Shown here one piece after another: positions 10,143-21,400 of a stretch of DNA of 64,000 nt. Within the stretch, counting starts at the first letter, position 1. Each line of letters starts with the position of its first letter. Where the stretch lies: positions 556,001 through 620,000 of the forward strand of contig JALDNG010000021.1 in the NCBI GenBank assembly GCA_024349245.1, in the 5' to 3' direction. Source of the DNA: Neodontobutis hainanensis. Taxonomy: Eukaryota > Chordata > Actinopteri > Gobiiformes > Odontobutidae. The position numbers and the translations under genes were made by a program. Below the pieces are notes generated by a model. The model was not told the DNA's origin, ran no database searches, and was given only the letters and a program-made list of their open reading frames with translations.

Positions 10143-13100
10143 ATGGAGAACAGCAGCAGCGACGAGCCTTCTTCTTCACCGCTGCGGATCTCCGCCACAG
10201 TCCGGGCTCTGAGCGCGGCACTGCGGGGAAAACAGGAGCATGGACCCGACCTGAGCCGAGCCAAGGGCGGGGAAAGAGTGTTCCCTGAACCGGAGAAGCT
10301 CTGGTTCAAGGAGAGCAGTGTGAAAAACCTCCGGAACAGAGACTTTCTGTCGCCGAGCACGATGCTAAACACGCTGTTTGCGGAAGGACAGGTCAGTGAT
10401 GCACCTGTGAGGCTTTATTCATTTCTCTTTAATTCACTGATAACGCCATTTTTTCTTTAATAATGCATATAGACAATTAAAAGTGGAAAAATACAGACTG
10501 AAAACAGTGTAAGTCCAGGTTTTACATGAAGTCCTTGTTTCAGTTCTAGGCTTATTCTTTTTCAAGTTTTATAAATGAGTTTTAATTTTTGACTGATTTG
10601 TGGTTTATGTCCAAAGTTTAGTTATGGTTTAGTCCAAGTTAAGCTTGTTTTAGACCTAGATTTAGACCTGGTTTAGTCAAGGTTCTTATCGTTTTGTTTT
10701 GTCCAAAGTTTTGTCCTAATTTTCATCGCCTTTATTTTCTATTTCAGTCATAGTTTAATTCCTGGTTTGTCCTGGTTCATAGATTTAGCCCGTTTTGTCC
10801 TGTTTTTTTCCTACATTTAGTTCTGGTTTAGTCTAAGTGAAGTCTGGCTTTAGTCCTAATTCAGACCAAAGTTTAGGTTTTGTCTAGCCTCAGTTTATTT
10901 AGTCCTGATTTATCCCTTGGTTAAGACCTGAATTACACAAATTGTTTTTCTAATGATAACTATTCTTTACATAAATTGTTATACAAGACAATAATTGCTA
11001 CTGTTAATAATCTAAATAATCTGGTCCTTGAATGTTTGAGATAAACTAATCTCTACATTAAATTAGATAACCCTGTTTAGACGTGACACAACATGTTCGA
11101 CCGGTTAAAGGCCGCTGACTCGACCGGACTGCAGCTCTCATTATTAACTCATGAGTGGCTCTTTAAAGTGGGTCAGGGACACACTGACACCTCCAAGAAC
11201 CGTCCAAATTCAGGAAATATGTTCACAAATAACACATCTCAGAGTGAAAATAAAGCTGGTTTGTTGGATGGGTTCAGAAAAAGTCAAAAGTCAAAAGAGT
11301 TTGTTAAATTTAAAGTTACACATCACATTATTAGGTTTATCACCGAGCTCTTTATTGAAAAGTGTTTCTGTTCTTTCGGTCTGGGTCTGACAACGAGAGG
11401 TATACGAGCAGTTTTTTTTATTTAACCAAGCTCATGGTACAATACATCCCACTTCAGAGGGAGAGCAGCGTCTGGAATAATAAAGTTCAGTTAAGTCTAG
11501 TTTGGTTCAGGTTATTTTGAAGTACTGTCGTTGGATTATTCAGTTCAAATGACAGAAACAACACAGTGAATATTGAATGCTTCCAAAACAAAAGAGCTGG
11601 TTATTGATTATGAATCCAATCACTATAAATGGCTCTGAGGTTGAAATGCTTTATAACTTAAAAACTATTTCTGAGGATCTGAGCTGGAATTCTCACTCCA
11701 GCTTAAAAAAAATCACATCTGCCACTTTTCTTTTCTTGTGCAAACGAAAGACATGATTAAAATTCTGCTCATTTACTGTGTGCTTGAGCTGACAATGTTC
11801 ACCGCTGCCACAACTGGAGGACATCTGTCCCGGGCCCGTAACATTGAGAGACCCACAGGGCATCATCCTGCTGCCAGTGCCTTACTCCTCTTCTTCTGCC
11901 GCTCGCTATTGTTCCATTTAATGCTCAGTTTAAACAAATATAAAGCTCAAGATTAAATGGTTGTGTTTGTTTATGTTTGTTTGGGTCTGCACTTTATCAG
12001 TGTAATTATGAGTTTGATCTAATTGTGTCTAGTCTGTTTATTATGTATTTTATCTATATTTTTTCTTAACATTTACTTTTATTGACGTGAGTGTTTTGAT
12101 GCTGGGCTCTGCAGATGATTGTTTAAAGTGGTGTTTATGCAAATAGAAAAAATAAAGTGAATCTGATTCTTTTTTTAGTTAATTGCACAAATAACTACTC
12201 GACCATGTGTTTCCCTCCTTCTCCAGGTCCCTCCGTCCGTCCTGTCCCGGGTGCTGTCCCTCCGTGGCTCTGGGGTGCTGCCCGTGTCCCAGGGGGAGGT
12301 GACGGGTGAGGGGGTAAGGGTGAGGGTGGACCGGGCCGCTGCGTTCGGAGCTGTTCTGGGAGACCATCGAGCGACCGAGTATCTGAACCCGTCCAGACAG
12401 AGACAGGGCAGTGTGGTGATAAACTGTCCCGCGCTTCACCCCAAACCTCACGTCCCCACGGCCGACTCGCTGTCCCTGGGACAGCTCCGGACAGTCCTGC
12501 TCGCCGACCACATGGGGGCGCTGCTCAGGAGACAGGGGTGAGTGGAGACAGCACAAAGCTCAATTAGTGTAGCTCGATTTATTCTTTTCTTTCGTGAGGA
12601 AAACTGTTTAGTTACCAAAGACCTTAAAGCACCGTTACCCACACGCGCTTTTCTTTTATTGTAAAAAGTAAAACTGTTAAATCCTAATCCATTGAACCAA
12701 GTCAAAGTTTAATGCATTTAATAAACTAAAGACTCGGCATGTCAAACAATTCAAATATTCAATTGCGATTAATTGCATTATTGTCAATAGTTTCCTCACA
12801 ATTAATCACAAATTAAAATCTTATTAAGTATGCACATATATATATTATTAGAGAAGAGAGGTCAGATACGTACTGTTTTAGATTTAATATCAGTGCTGTG
12901 TTTATCCAGCAGCTGATATTTAAGACCTGACATGCTCCGATGAGAACTCAGGTGACAACATTAAATACAAATAATATAATAATAATTTATCTGGCATGGC
13001 TTTGAAAATATACTTCATTTTTCTTTTCACTGTCTGTGTGAGCTTTATGAACTGCTGTGCTCTGTTTTCTCAAGCTACTAAACTTTCTGCTTCTAACACG

Positions 13101-16100
13101 ACATGGCTGTGCCAACTCTTCTGTCCCAGTTTCTCAGTGTCCTTCTGCCCCAAACTCCCCGAAGACAGCGACATCATCTCCTTCCTGCGAGCGCTGGGTG
13201 TCGATTGGCCGACGGTCATCGGCAGCTGGACCAATGAGGATCGAGAGAAGCGGGTCCGACAGGAGCTGGAGCAGAGTCTGTTCCGAGAGGACGAGACGGA
13301 GCGAGGCCGCAGGACGAGTGGAGGCAGGAGCGAGGGAGCGCTCAGGGTCAACGTCACCAGAGTCGTCCAGGAGCAAGGCCTGATGGGATACGACCCCAGC
13401 ATCGGCACCTGCACAGGTAACAACACCGGAACTCAGTGCACAAAGTGAGTTTTAACATCAGCAGGGAATATTAAAGATGAGGAAAGGAACACACTAGTTT
13501 GAGAAGTGTATGATTTTCTATAAAGTCCAGTAAAGTAAATCTGAGGCTGAAGCTATATTTGGTTGGAACCACATTAAGAAGAGTCATTTTTAGTTTGGGC
13601 GTCTGTTGCCCCTCAAAATAAAAAAACTACTAAAACATTGTTGGATGATAACTTATCTCCCAATTTTAATACATTTAAAACAGGCTACAGTGTTTCTACA
13701 GTGAAATGATTAATAGTACATGTAGAAGTCATTTGTACCTCTGCCCCCTAGGTGGCGCTGTGTTTATGTAATATGTTTTTATTTCCCCATTTAAAGCTTG
13801 CATTAATGACACCAGTATTGGTTTGTGTTCTCTTTGCTAATATTGTCTGAAATGATCTGTTTGTCAGTTCAACACGAGAGTGTTTCCCATTTGGCTCAGT
13901 TAGACCTCGCTGCGTCCGACTGCACAGTAAGAACATCTCTGTATCTAAAGAAACCCTCAACACACACGACACAGACCGAGATGTGCAGACGTTTATTTTC
14001 CCGCTCTCTTGTTCTTCAGGTTTCCACGGCAACAGCGATACACGTGACTTCCTGTCAGGACGAGTTCCGACAGCAGCAGATGGCGATGCTGTGGCGAGCC
14101 AGTGGAGCCACGTGCACTCAAGTAAAATTTACATTTATTCATTTAGCTGACGCTTTTATAACTGCCGCACAAGCAGGATTTATCAAAACACATCACTCTA
14201 AATATGTTTACAACATTAGTCACTGGAGAAACAAAAAACAAGATGTGTTAAATAATAACTGTAAATGTTCTTAGTGGAGCTTCTGCGGATATTTTCTGAC
14301 TTAGTGGGACTGGAGCTGGACTAGGCCAGTTTGACTCAGTTTGGTTTGAGTTTCTCCTGAAAAACCTTGTGTTTCCTGTGAGAGCGAGACATCTGCTGCA
14401 GAAACAGAGACGTCACACAGAGGCTGTTTCTATATGAGACAGAAATCAGGACTTTTAGGGGTGTGCAATAGTCCCGCTGTAGGTTCACAGTATGTTCGTT
14501 ATGAGGGCTGGTGTTAAATGAGTAGCCCCAGTGTAAAAACATACTCCTCATTTGTCTGTGCTCCTGTTATTAGAGTGCACACAGTGATGCTAATGTCACC
14601 TCAGCCTCACCCTGCTCAGTTTGAGTAAAATGTCACACAAACAAACGTGTGTCCTTCAGGAAGAGCCAAACTTCTTTGTTCCTTTGCTTTCGTTTAGTTT
14701 TTTTTACCTTGTTGTTGTTCATCTCTGTTTTCAGAGACATGTGGTGTGTGGCCCGGTGAAGACTTCTGAATCCCAGCTCACAGCCGCTCAGTATCTGCAG
14801 TAAGACACAATACCAAACTTAAATTATGTTTATTATGGTCTGGAAATGTCAAAAAGTAACATTATTTACTCAAAATAAATGGTTTTCTTATTGTATTTAG
14901 AGACAAAAAAACTAAAGAGTGAGTGACCTTTAAACATTTCCTCTTTTGAGTGATTTTATTTACTCACTTTCTAAAGATTTCCTAACTACTACACATTGTT
15001 CAATTGCAGATCTAATTAAACCAATCGAGCATATCAAGTCTGTGTATCAGTGTGTTGTTTTTTTTCAGACTGAGAAGAGGCCAGATGAAGGAGGCGTCAG
15101 AAATGAAGTATGGAGATCAAGTGGAAGGTGAATGAGAAGTGTTTAAACAGTGATTACAGTCAATCTCTTGTGTTCTTTGAGACTCTATATCTCTGCTACA
15201 TATACTTTTTAGTTTTTCTCTGGACTAAAAAGGAACTGCAGCTGAAGCAGAACAAAACTAAGACATTGTCATTGAACCAAAGGTTTTCATTGGCTGATTT
15301 GAAAAAACATCATTGACCTCCAGGAATCCCCAGGGTTTAAACTCAAGGGTCATGGCCAAAGGAGGTCCTGTGATTTAAAAGGTTAAATAAAAATCTAACA
15401 TATAGGCCTGGCCACAATAAATATTCGTTTAAGTGTCGGTCAATTATTGCTATAAAAAAAATCACTAAAAACACTATCAGACATTTTTTATTTTAGGTGT
15501 GTTTAGACCAGGGTAATGATTAAACTTTATTATTAATATATATATTGATAATAAATACAGCCAGGCCTAATGAAACAAATGTGGGAAATTTTTATTTTTT
15601 TTGTGTGTTTTTTGTTTGTTTTTTTCAGGTCAGAGCTGGGAGGACATTATCAGGGTCATGACCTCTGCCACAGTCAGATTTGAGCTGCTGTCCACAGTCC
15701 ACACGAGTCCTGTGAGTAACACATAAGTGTCCACACTGGTCAAACCAAACGTCTTCTGACTGTGAGTGTACACTGTTGTTTTTCAGGTGACGCTGGACGT
15801 CCAGAGAGAGGGGGGCGTCTCCACCAAAGGGCCCAGAGGAGGAGTGTTCGTCATGTACAACTGCGCCCGACTACACACTCTGTTCGACAGCTACGAGCGC
15901 GGCGTCGAGAAGGGTTAGAGCCACTGCTGTTTATCTGAACGACGGGATGTGGAAGTGGAAAGGACCTGTTTGAGTCTTTGTAAATGAGGCTTATTGAGTT
16001 TTCTTTTGCAGGTTTGTATCCGGAAATTCCCGAAGGATCCCAGCTGGACTTCTCTGCTCTGAAAGAAGAAGTACAACTCTGTTTTTTTAACCGTTATCTA

Positions 16101-17101
16101 TTATTAAAGTTGTATAAATATAATGTTTTTGTGTTGTCTTTGCTTCAGGGCGAGTGGCTGCTCCTGTTTAATTACCTCATCCCTTTCTCTGAGCTGTTGG
16201 ACCAATCAGGGCAAGCGCTAGAAGTTGAAGGAGGCGGGGCCAGACTCAACATTAAAACTGAACAGGTGGGAAAAGACGATGCTCTCCAATGTGAGCTTAT
16301 TTGACTCAAAAATAAATGTGTCTAGTAGAAACAAATGCTGAAAGAAAGTGGTAAACCTGTCTAAATCCAGTTAAAACCTGTACAAATCCAGTTAAAACCT
16401 TGAAATCCAGAGAACAAAATAAAATCTCTTAAAAGCTAAATAAAGCCTTTACAAATCTAACTAAAACCTGTTTAAAAAAAAAAAAATCTTCAATTTTTTC
16501 AAACCCTACAAAAACCTGTTCTAATCCAAGTAAAATCTGTCTGAATTAAACTAGAACTAGTTAAATTCCTAGTAAATAACTGCACAAATCCATCTAAAAC
16601 CGGTTCTAAATTTTACCCGTCTTGTACAACTTGTACAAAAACAAACCAACCAAAAGCTGTTTTTAAATGCACTCCTGTTCAAATCCAGAACAAAACAGAA
16701 ATGTTATAGACTCTTTAACACAAAGAACAGATGTATTTTTTGTGTGTATATTAACTGTATTTCTCTGTTCTTCGGCAGATGTGTAAATTCCTGGTGTCTC
16801 TGAGTAAAGACTTCAGCTCCTACTACAACAGAGTGCACGTGCTCGGGGTCAGTATGGATTTGTTAAAGAGACATGCCCCTCCCTACTGTACTGCAGCCAT
16901 ACTCCAGGGGGCGATAGAGAAGAATTGACCTCAGGCACTTTTTCCAACTTATATCTTTTTTTTTTTTTTTTTTTATTCCAGGAGCCGTTGCCTCACCTCT
17001 TTAACCAGATGTTCTGTCGTCTGTATTTGTTGAGAGCGCTCAGAGAATTGTACCACAGCGCTTTGGAGACGCTCAACCTGCCCCCGGTCAGACAGCTATA
17101 G
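10143..17101 (+). CDS. dalrd3: DALRD3, DALR anticodon-binding domain protein (13 exons, complete)
   Basis: Exons: 10143-10391, 12227-12537, 13130-13416, 13868-13926, 14020-14121, 14735-14799, 15069-15127, 15629-15711, 15787-15913, 16012-16070, 16149-16265, 16779-16847, 16982-17101. All introns are GT-AG, phases agree throughout, and the total is 1707 bp, 568 residues; human DALRD3 is slightly shorter (about 543). Conserved landmarks include LRNRDFLSPS (exon 1), LRTVLLADH (exon 2), FLRALGVDWP and GYDPS (exon 3), FVMYNCARL (exon 9), EWLLLFN (exon 11), CKFLVQ-like and SSYYNRVHVLG (exon 12) and PHLFNQMF (exon 13). The C-terminal third is the DALR domain, related to the anticodon-binding domain of arginyl-tRNA synthetase. 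In mammals DALRD3 helps METTL2 make 3-methylcytosine in arginine tRNAs; it is not a synthetase. I chose the ATG at 10143, first in this exon, over an upstream TTG. The stop lies inside the first unit of a minisatellite. Confidence 0.93.
10600..10930 (+). repeat. Degenerate 11-bp-family array in dalrd3 intron 1
   Basis: Loose repeats of 'tggtttagtcc', 'agacctagattta' and similar words. The unit is the same as at 7181-7492 but decayed beyond regular periodicity. Confidence 0.5.
14128..14160 (-). mobile_element. SINE tail fragment in dalrd3 intron 5
   Basis: The words 'acatttattcatttagctga' and 'cgcttttat' mirror the tail of the SINEs at 2379 and 41159. Only the 3' tail remains, a few bases after the exon 5 donor. 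Confidence 0.55.
16345..16700 (-). repeat. Degenerate 21-bp-family array in dalrd3 intron 11
   Basis: Repeated 'aaatccagttaaaacctg' variants are the reverse complement of the 21-bp unit found in the arrays at 36077 and 38667. Periodicity is lost after the first few units. Confidence 0.5.
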
Positions 17102-18727
17102 CATCGAACCAACAACCTGCCCCTGTTCAGACAGCTATAGCGTCGAACCAACAACCTGCCCCCGGTCAGACAGCTATAGCATCGAACCAACAACCTGCCC
17201 CTGTTCAGACAGCTATAGCGTCGAACCAACAACCTGCCCCCGGTCAGACAGCTATAGCATCGAACCAACAACCTGCCCCCGGTCAGACAGCCATAGCGTC
17301 GAACCAACAACCTGCCCCCGGTCAGACGGCTATAGCGTCGAACCAACAACCTGCCCCCGGTCAGACAGCTATAGCATCGAACCAACAACCTACCCCCGGT
17401 CAGACAGCCATAGCGTCGAACCAACAACCTGCCCCGGTCAGACGGCTATAGCATCGAACCAACAACCTACCCCCGGTCAGACAGCCATAGCGTCGAACCA
17501 ACAACCTGCCCCCGGTCAGACGGCTATAGCATCGAACCAACAACCTACCCCCGGTCAGACAGCCATAGCGTCGAACCAACAACCTGCCCCCAGTCAGACG
17601 GCTATAGCGTCGAACCAACAACCTGCCCCCGGTCAGACAGCTATAGCGTCGAACCAACAACCTGCCCCTGTTCAGACAGCCATAGCGTCGAACCAACAAC
17701 CTGCCCCGGTCAGACGGCTATAGCGTCGAACCAACAACCTGCCCCGGTCAGACGGCTATAGCCTCGAACCAACAACCTGCCCCCGGTCAGACGGCCATAG
17801 TGTCGAACCAACAACCTGCCCCCGGTCAGACGGCCATAGTGTCGAACCAACAACCTGCCCCCGGTCAGACGGCCATAGCGTCGAACCAACAACCTGCCCC
17901 GGTCAGACAGCTATAGCGTCGAACCAACAACCTGCCCCTGTTCAGACAGCTATAGCGTCGAACCAACAACCTACCCCCGGTCAGACAGCTATAGCGTCAA
18001 CCAACAACCTGCCCCTGTTCAGACGGCAATAGCCTCGAACCAACAACCTACCCCCGGTCAGACAGCTATAGCGTCGAACCAACAACCTGCCCCTGTTCAG
18101 ACAGCTATAGCGTCGAACCAACAACCTACCCCCGGTCAGACAGCTATAGCGTCGAACCAACAACCTGCCCCTGTTCAGACAGCTATAGCCTCGAACCAAC
18201 AACCTACCCCCGGTCAGACGGCTATAGCGTCGAACCAACAACCTGCCCCCGGTCAGACGGCCATAGCGTCGAACCAACAACCTGCCCCCGGTCAGACGGC
18301 TATAGCGTCGAACCAACAACCTGCCCCGGTCAGACGGCTATAGCGTCGAACCAACAACCTGCCCCGGTCAGACGGCTATAGCGTCGAACCAACAACCTGC
18401 CCCGGTCAGACGGCTATAGCGTCGAACCAACAACCTGCCCCGGTCAGACGGCTATAGCGTCGAACCAACAACCTGCCCCCGGTCAGACGGCTATAGCGTC
18501 GAACCAACAACCTGCCCCGGTCAGACGGCTATAGCGTCGAACCAACAACCTACCCCCGGTCAGACGGCTATAGCATCGAACCAACAACCTGCCCCCGGTC
18601 AGACGGCTATAGCGTCGAACCAACAACCTACCCCCGGTCAGACGGCTATAGCATCGAACCAACAACCTGCCCCGGTCAGACGGCTATAGCATCGAACCAA
18701 CAACCTACCCCGGTCAGACGGCTATAA
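17075..18727 (+). repeat. 39-bp minisatellite built from the dalrd3 stop-codon region
   Basis: About 42 tandem units of 39 bp, some 38 bp after losing one C in the run of five. The first unit starts at the AAC codon of the last exon, covers the final eight dalrd3 codons and the TAG at 17099-17101, and continues 12 bp into the 3' UTR. Units differ at a few sites (cccccggtc or cccctgttc; cagct, cggct or cggcc; gcatcg or gcgtcg). Minus-strand ORFs with 13-residue repeats across it are side effects of the period being a multiple of three. Confidence 0.95.
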
Positions 18728-18952
18728 CAAAAGTGTTCCTCACTCATATATTTCTAGTTTAGTTGTATCTTTTAGCTCCAAACTTTTTCTCTCGAAGCAC
18801 CAAAAAGAAAATGTGTTACTGGGTCACAGGCCAAACGCAACAATCTATAAATGTAACGGAAAGAAACACTCTTTCCTCCCGTTTGTTTAAAATGCCTTTT
18901 GTCTGTGCCACTGCCTCCATTTTGTCTCACTGAGGCGGGGCCTGTAAACCTG

Positions 18953-19883
18953 CTGTTTGACCTGAACTCACCCTGTCTGACCTGAACTCACCCTGTTTGA
19001 CCTGAACTCACCCTGTTTGACCTGAACTCACCCTGTTTGACCTGAACTCACCCTGTCTGACCTGAACTCACCCTGTTTGACCTGAACTCACCCTGTTTGA
19101 CCTGAACTCACCCTGTTTGACCTGAACTCACCCTGTTTGACCTGAACTCACCCTGTTTGACCTGAACTCACCCTGTCTGACCTGAACTCACCCTGTTTGA
19201 CCTGAACTCACCCTGTTTGACCTGAACTCACCCTGTTTGACCTGAACTCACCCTGTTTGACCTGAACTCACCCTGTTTGACCTGAACTCACCCTGTTTGA
19301 CCTGAACTCACCCTGTTTGACCTGAACTCACACTGTTTGACCTGAACTCTCACTGTTTGACCTGAACTCTCACTGTTTGACCTGAACTCACCCTGTTTGA
19401 CCTGAACTCACCCTGTTTGACCTGAACTCACCCTGTTTGACCTGAACTCACCCTGTTTGACCTGAACTCTCACTGTTTGACCTGAACTCACCCTGTTTGA
19501 CCTGAACTCACCCTGTTTGACCTGAACTCACCCTGTCTGACCTGAACTCACCCTGTTTGACCTGAACTCACCCTGTTTGACCTGAACTCACCCTGTTTGA
19601 CCTGAACTCACCCTGTCTGACCTGAACTCACCCTGTTTGACCTGAACTCACCCTGTTTGACCTGAACTCACCCTGTTTGACCTGAACTCACACTGTTTGA
19701 CCTGAACTCTCACTGTTTGACCTGAACTCTCACTGTTTGACCTGAACTCACCCTGTTTGACCTGAACTCACCCTGTTTGACCTGAACTCACCCTGTTTGA
19801 CCTGAACTCACCCTGTTTGACCTGAACTCACCCTGTTTGACCTGAACTCACCCTGTTTGACCTGAACTCACCCTGTTTGACCC
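18953..19883 (+). repeat. 20-bp minisatellite, 46 units without indels
   Basis: The unit 'cctgaactcaccctgtttga' repeats 46 times from 18961 to 19880 with no length change at all. Variants are limited to ctga for ttga, and to ctca-cac or ctct-cac for ctca-ccc. The block of variant units at 19321-19380 recurs identically at 19681-19740, and 19141-19200 recurs at 19501-19560, showing an 18-unit (360-bp) duplication. Confidence 0.97.
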
Positions 19884-20017
19884 AGGCCCTAAGCGGCAAT
19901 CCATTCATAACTTATTTTTAAACTTCTTTTTCTCGTCCTGTTTTCTTGCTATTGTAAAGTTAGAAGTAGATTTGAACTTTCAAACCATCGCAATTAACAG
20001 CTTGAAAACCGAAAGAG

Positions 20018-20023
20018 ATTAAA
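20018..20023 (+). terminator. ATTAAA, possible polyadenylation signal of dalrd3
   Basis: I saw no AATAAA between the dalrd3 stop and this hexamer. If it is used, the 3' UTR is about 2.9 kb and most of it is tandem repeat. No downstream element was identified with certainty. Confidence 0.25.
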
Positions 20024-20552
20024 AAAAAGGCTCATGCCTGTAACCATTTTTTTGTAGTGACTTTGTTTTTCTGTAATCAGACCTACGTTTACCTTGACAT
20101 GTTTTGATGCTAAACTTCCTGCAGTCAGCCTCAGAGTCACGTGATGTTACTGTTCTGTTTTTGTTTCTGATTTATATGTGTTTTGTAGTTGCCCCACTTC
20201 CTTAGGACAGGGTCCCAGGTGTGAGACAGCATATACAGTTGTGCATACACTGGCAGAATGTTTTTTTTCGGGCCTGTTTTTAGAGAATATGAATGATAAC
20301 AGAAAAATCGTAGTTAGTGGTTGGGTGAAACAAACAATTGTGTTTACTCTTTTTAATTTATAATGACAACAGAAACTACCCAAATGACCCTGATCAAAAG
20401 TGTACATACCCCAGTTCTTAATACTGTCTATTGCACCTTTGACCTTTAATCAGTGACAGTCTTTTGTGGTGGTTGTGGATGAGGCTCTTTATTTTCTCAC
20501 ATTGTAAAGCTGTCCATTCTTCTTGGAAAAAGCCTCCAGTTCCTGTAAATTC

Positions 20553-20771
20553 ATTCATTCATTTTCTACCGCTTTGTCCCGTTAGGGCTCGTGGGTGACT
20601 GGAGCCTATCCCAGCAGCTTTGGGCCTGATTCATTCACTAGGGACACTTTAGAGTTACAAATTAACCTAAACATGCATGTGTTTGGACGGTGGGAGGAGC
20701 CGGAGTACCAGGAGAGACCTTCTTGCTGTAAGGCAGCAGTGCTAACCACTCTGCCACGTGCACCCCTGTTT
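20553..20771 (+). mobile_element. Retroposon inserted in the Tc1 relic, with target duplication
   Basis: It begins with (attc)n and 'attttctaccgctttgtccc', continues with 'cctaaacatgcatgtgtttg' and ends near 'gctaaccactctgccacg', a dispersed repeat seen widely in fish genomes (LINE or SINE 3' type; exact family not assigned). The direct repeat ctgtaaattc lies at 20543-20552 and 20772-20781, and removing the insert restores continuous Tc1 text. Confidence 0.75.
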
Positions 20772-21013
20772 CTGTAAATTCTTCTTTAATTTTGAGATCT
20801 CAGAGTGTCTCACTGATACTGAGGTCAGACTGAGGCCAGTCCAGAACCTTCTCTTTCTGCTGCTGTAGCCAATGTCGACTTGTGCTTTGGATCCCTGTCC
20901 TGTTGGAACGTCCAAGTACGTCCCATGGGCAGCTTTAGGCTGATGAGTGCAACTGTTCCTCCAGTATTTTCTGAAAACATACTGCATTCATCTTTTTTTT
21001 ATTCAGGCACTCA

Positions 21014-21190
21014 AAGCACTTTTACCAGTGTCACAGCTGGAACACCACTGGAGGTAAGGTGGGTTAAGTGTCTTGCCCAAGGACACAACAACAGTATGCG
21101 GTGGAGAGCGGGATGTTATGATGTTTTGGCATGTTTTGAGCGGGTATTGAACCGTCCACTCCCCGGTCTACCCACTGAGCTACTGCCGCT
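21014..21190 (-). mobile_element. tRNA-derived SINE relic inside the Tc1 element
   Basis: The reverse complement carries the A box (mirror text 'cccactgagctactgccgc' at the right end), a degraded B box ('gtattgaacc') and the body text 'gtcttgcccaaggacacaac'. It belongs to the same family as the SINEs at 2379 and 41159 and interrupts the Tc1 relic. Confidence 0.7.
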
Positions 21191-21400
21191 TCACAGTAGA
21201 AATGTGTCTCTGCTGTTTGGCGTATTGTACGAGGGATGTGTTGTGACCATTGTGGCTGAGATTTTTTGTTGGTCGAACTAACCTTGGTTTGGTTTCAACA
21301 GAATCCCTCATTTTCCACTTCTTTATTAGAGTTTGAACACTGTTGTTTGGGTCATCAGGGTCATTTGGGTAGTTTCTGTTGTCATTTTGGTGTTATTATT

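Larger units (their letters stand above)
20226..21400 (-). mobile_element. Tc1-like DNA transposon relic with nested insertions
   Basis: The stretches 20226-20542, 20782-21004 and 21191-21400 read, on the minus strand, as one Tc1-type element. They include the antisense transposase blocks 'ctctttctgctgctgtagcc' and 'ttggaacgtccaagtacgtc'. A perfect 30-bp inverted repeat links 20365-20394 with 21354-21383, fitting internal parts of the long terminal inverted repeats. The left outer part (near 20226) resembles a Tc1 end 'tacagttgtgca'. Two unrelated retroelement segments interrupt it. The coding region is broken. Confidence 0.8.

Noticed and set aside
13057..13426. ORFs in other frames and on the minus strand over dalrd3 exon 3
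   Set aside because: Shadows of the real exon, whose frame is fixed by splice phase and similarity to DALRD3.
16993..18665. Minus ORFs with 13-residue repeats
   Set aside because: Antisense shadows of the 39-bp array, broken wherever a 38-bp unit occurs.
17075..19883. CRISPR-like repeats
   Set aside because: Units are directly abutting with no unique spacers, and the genome is eukaryotic.
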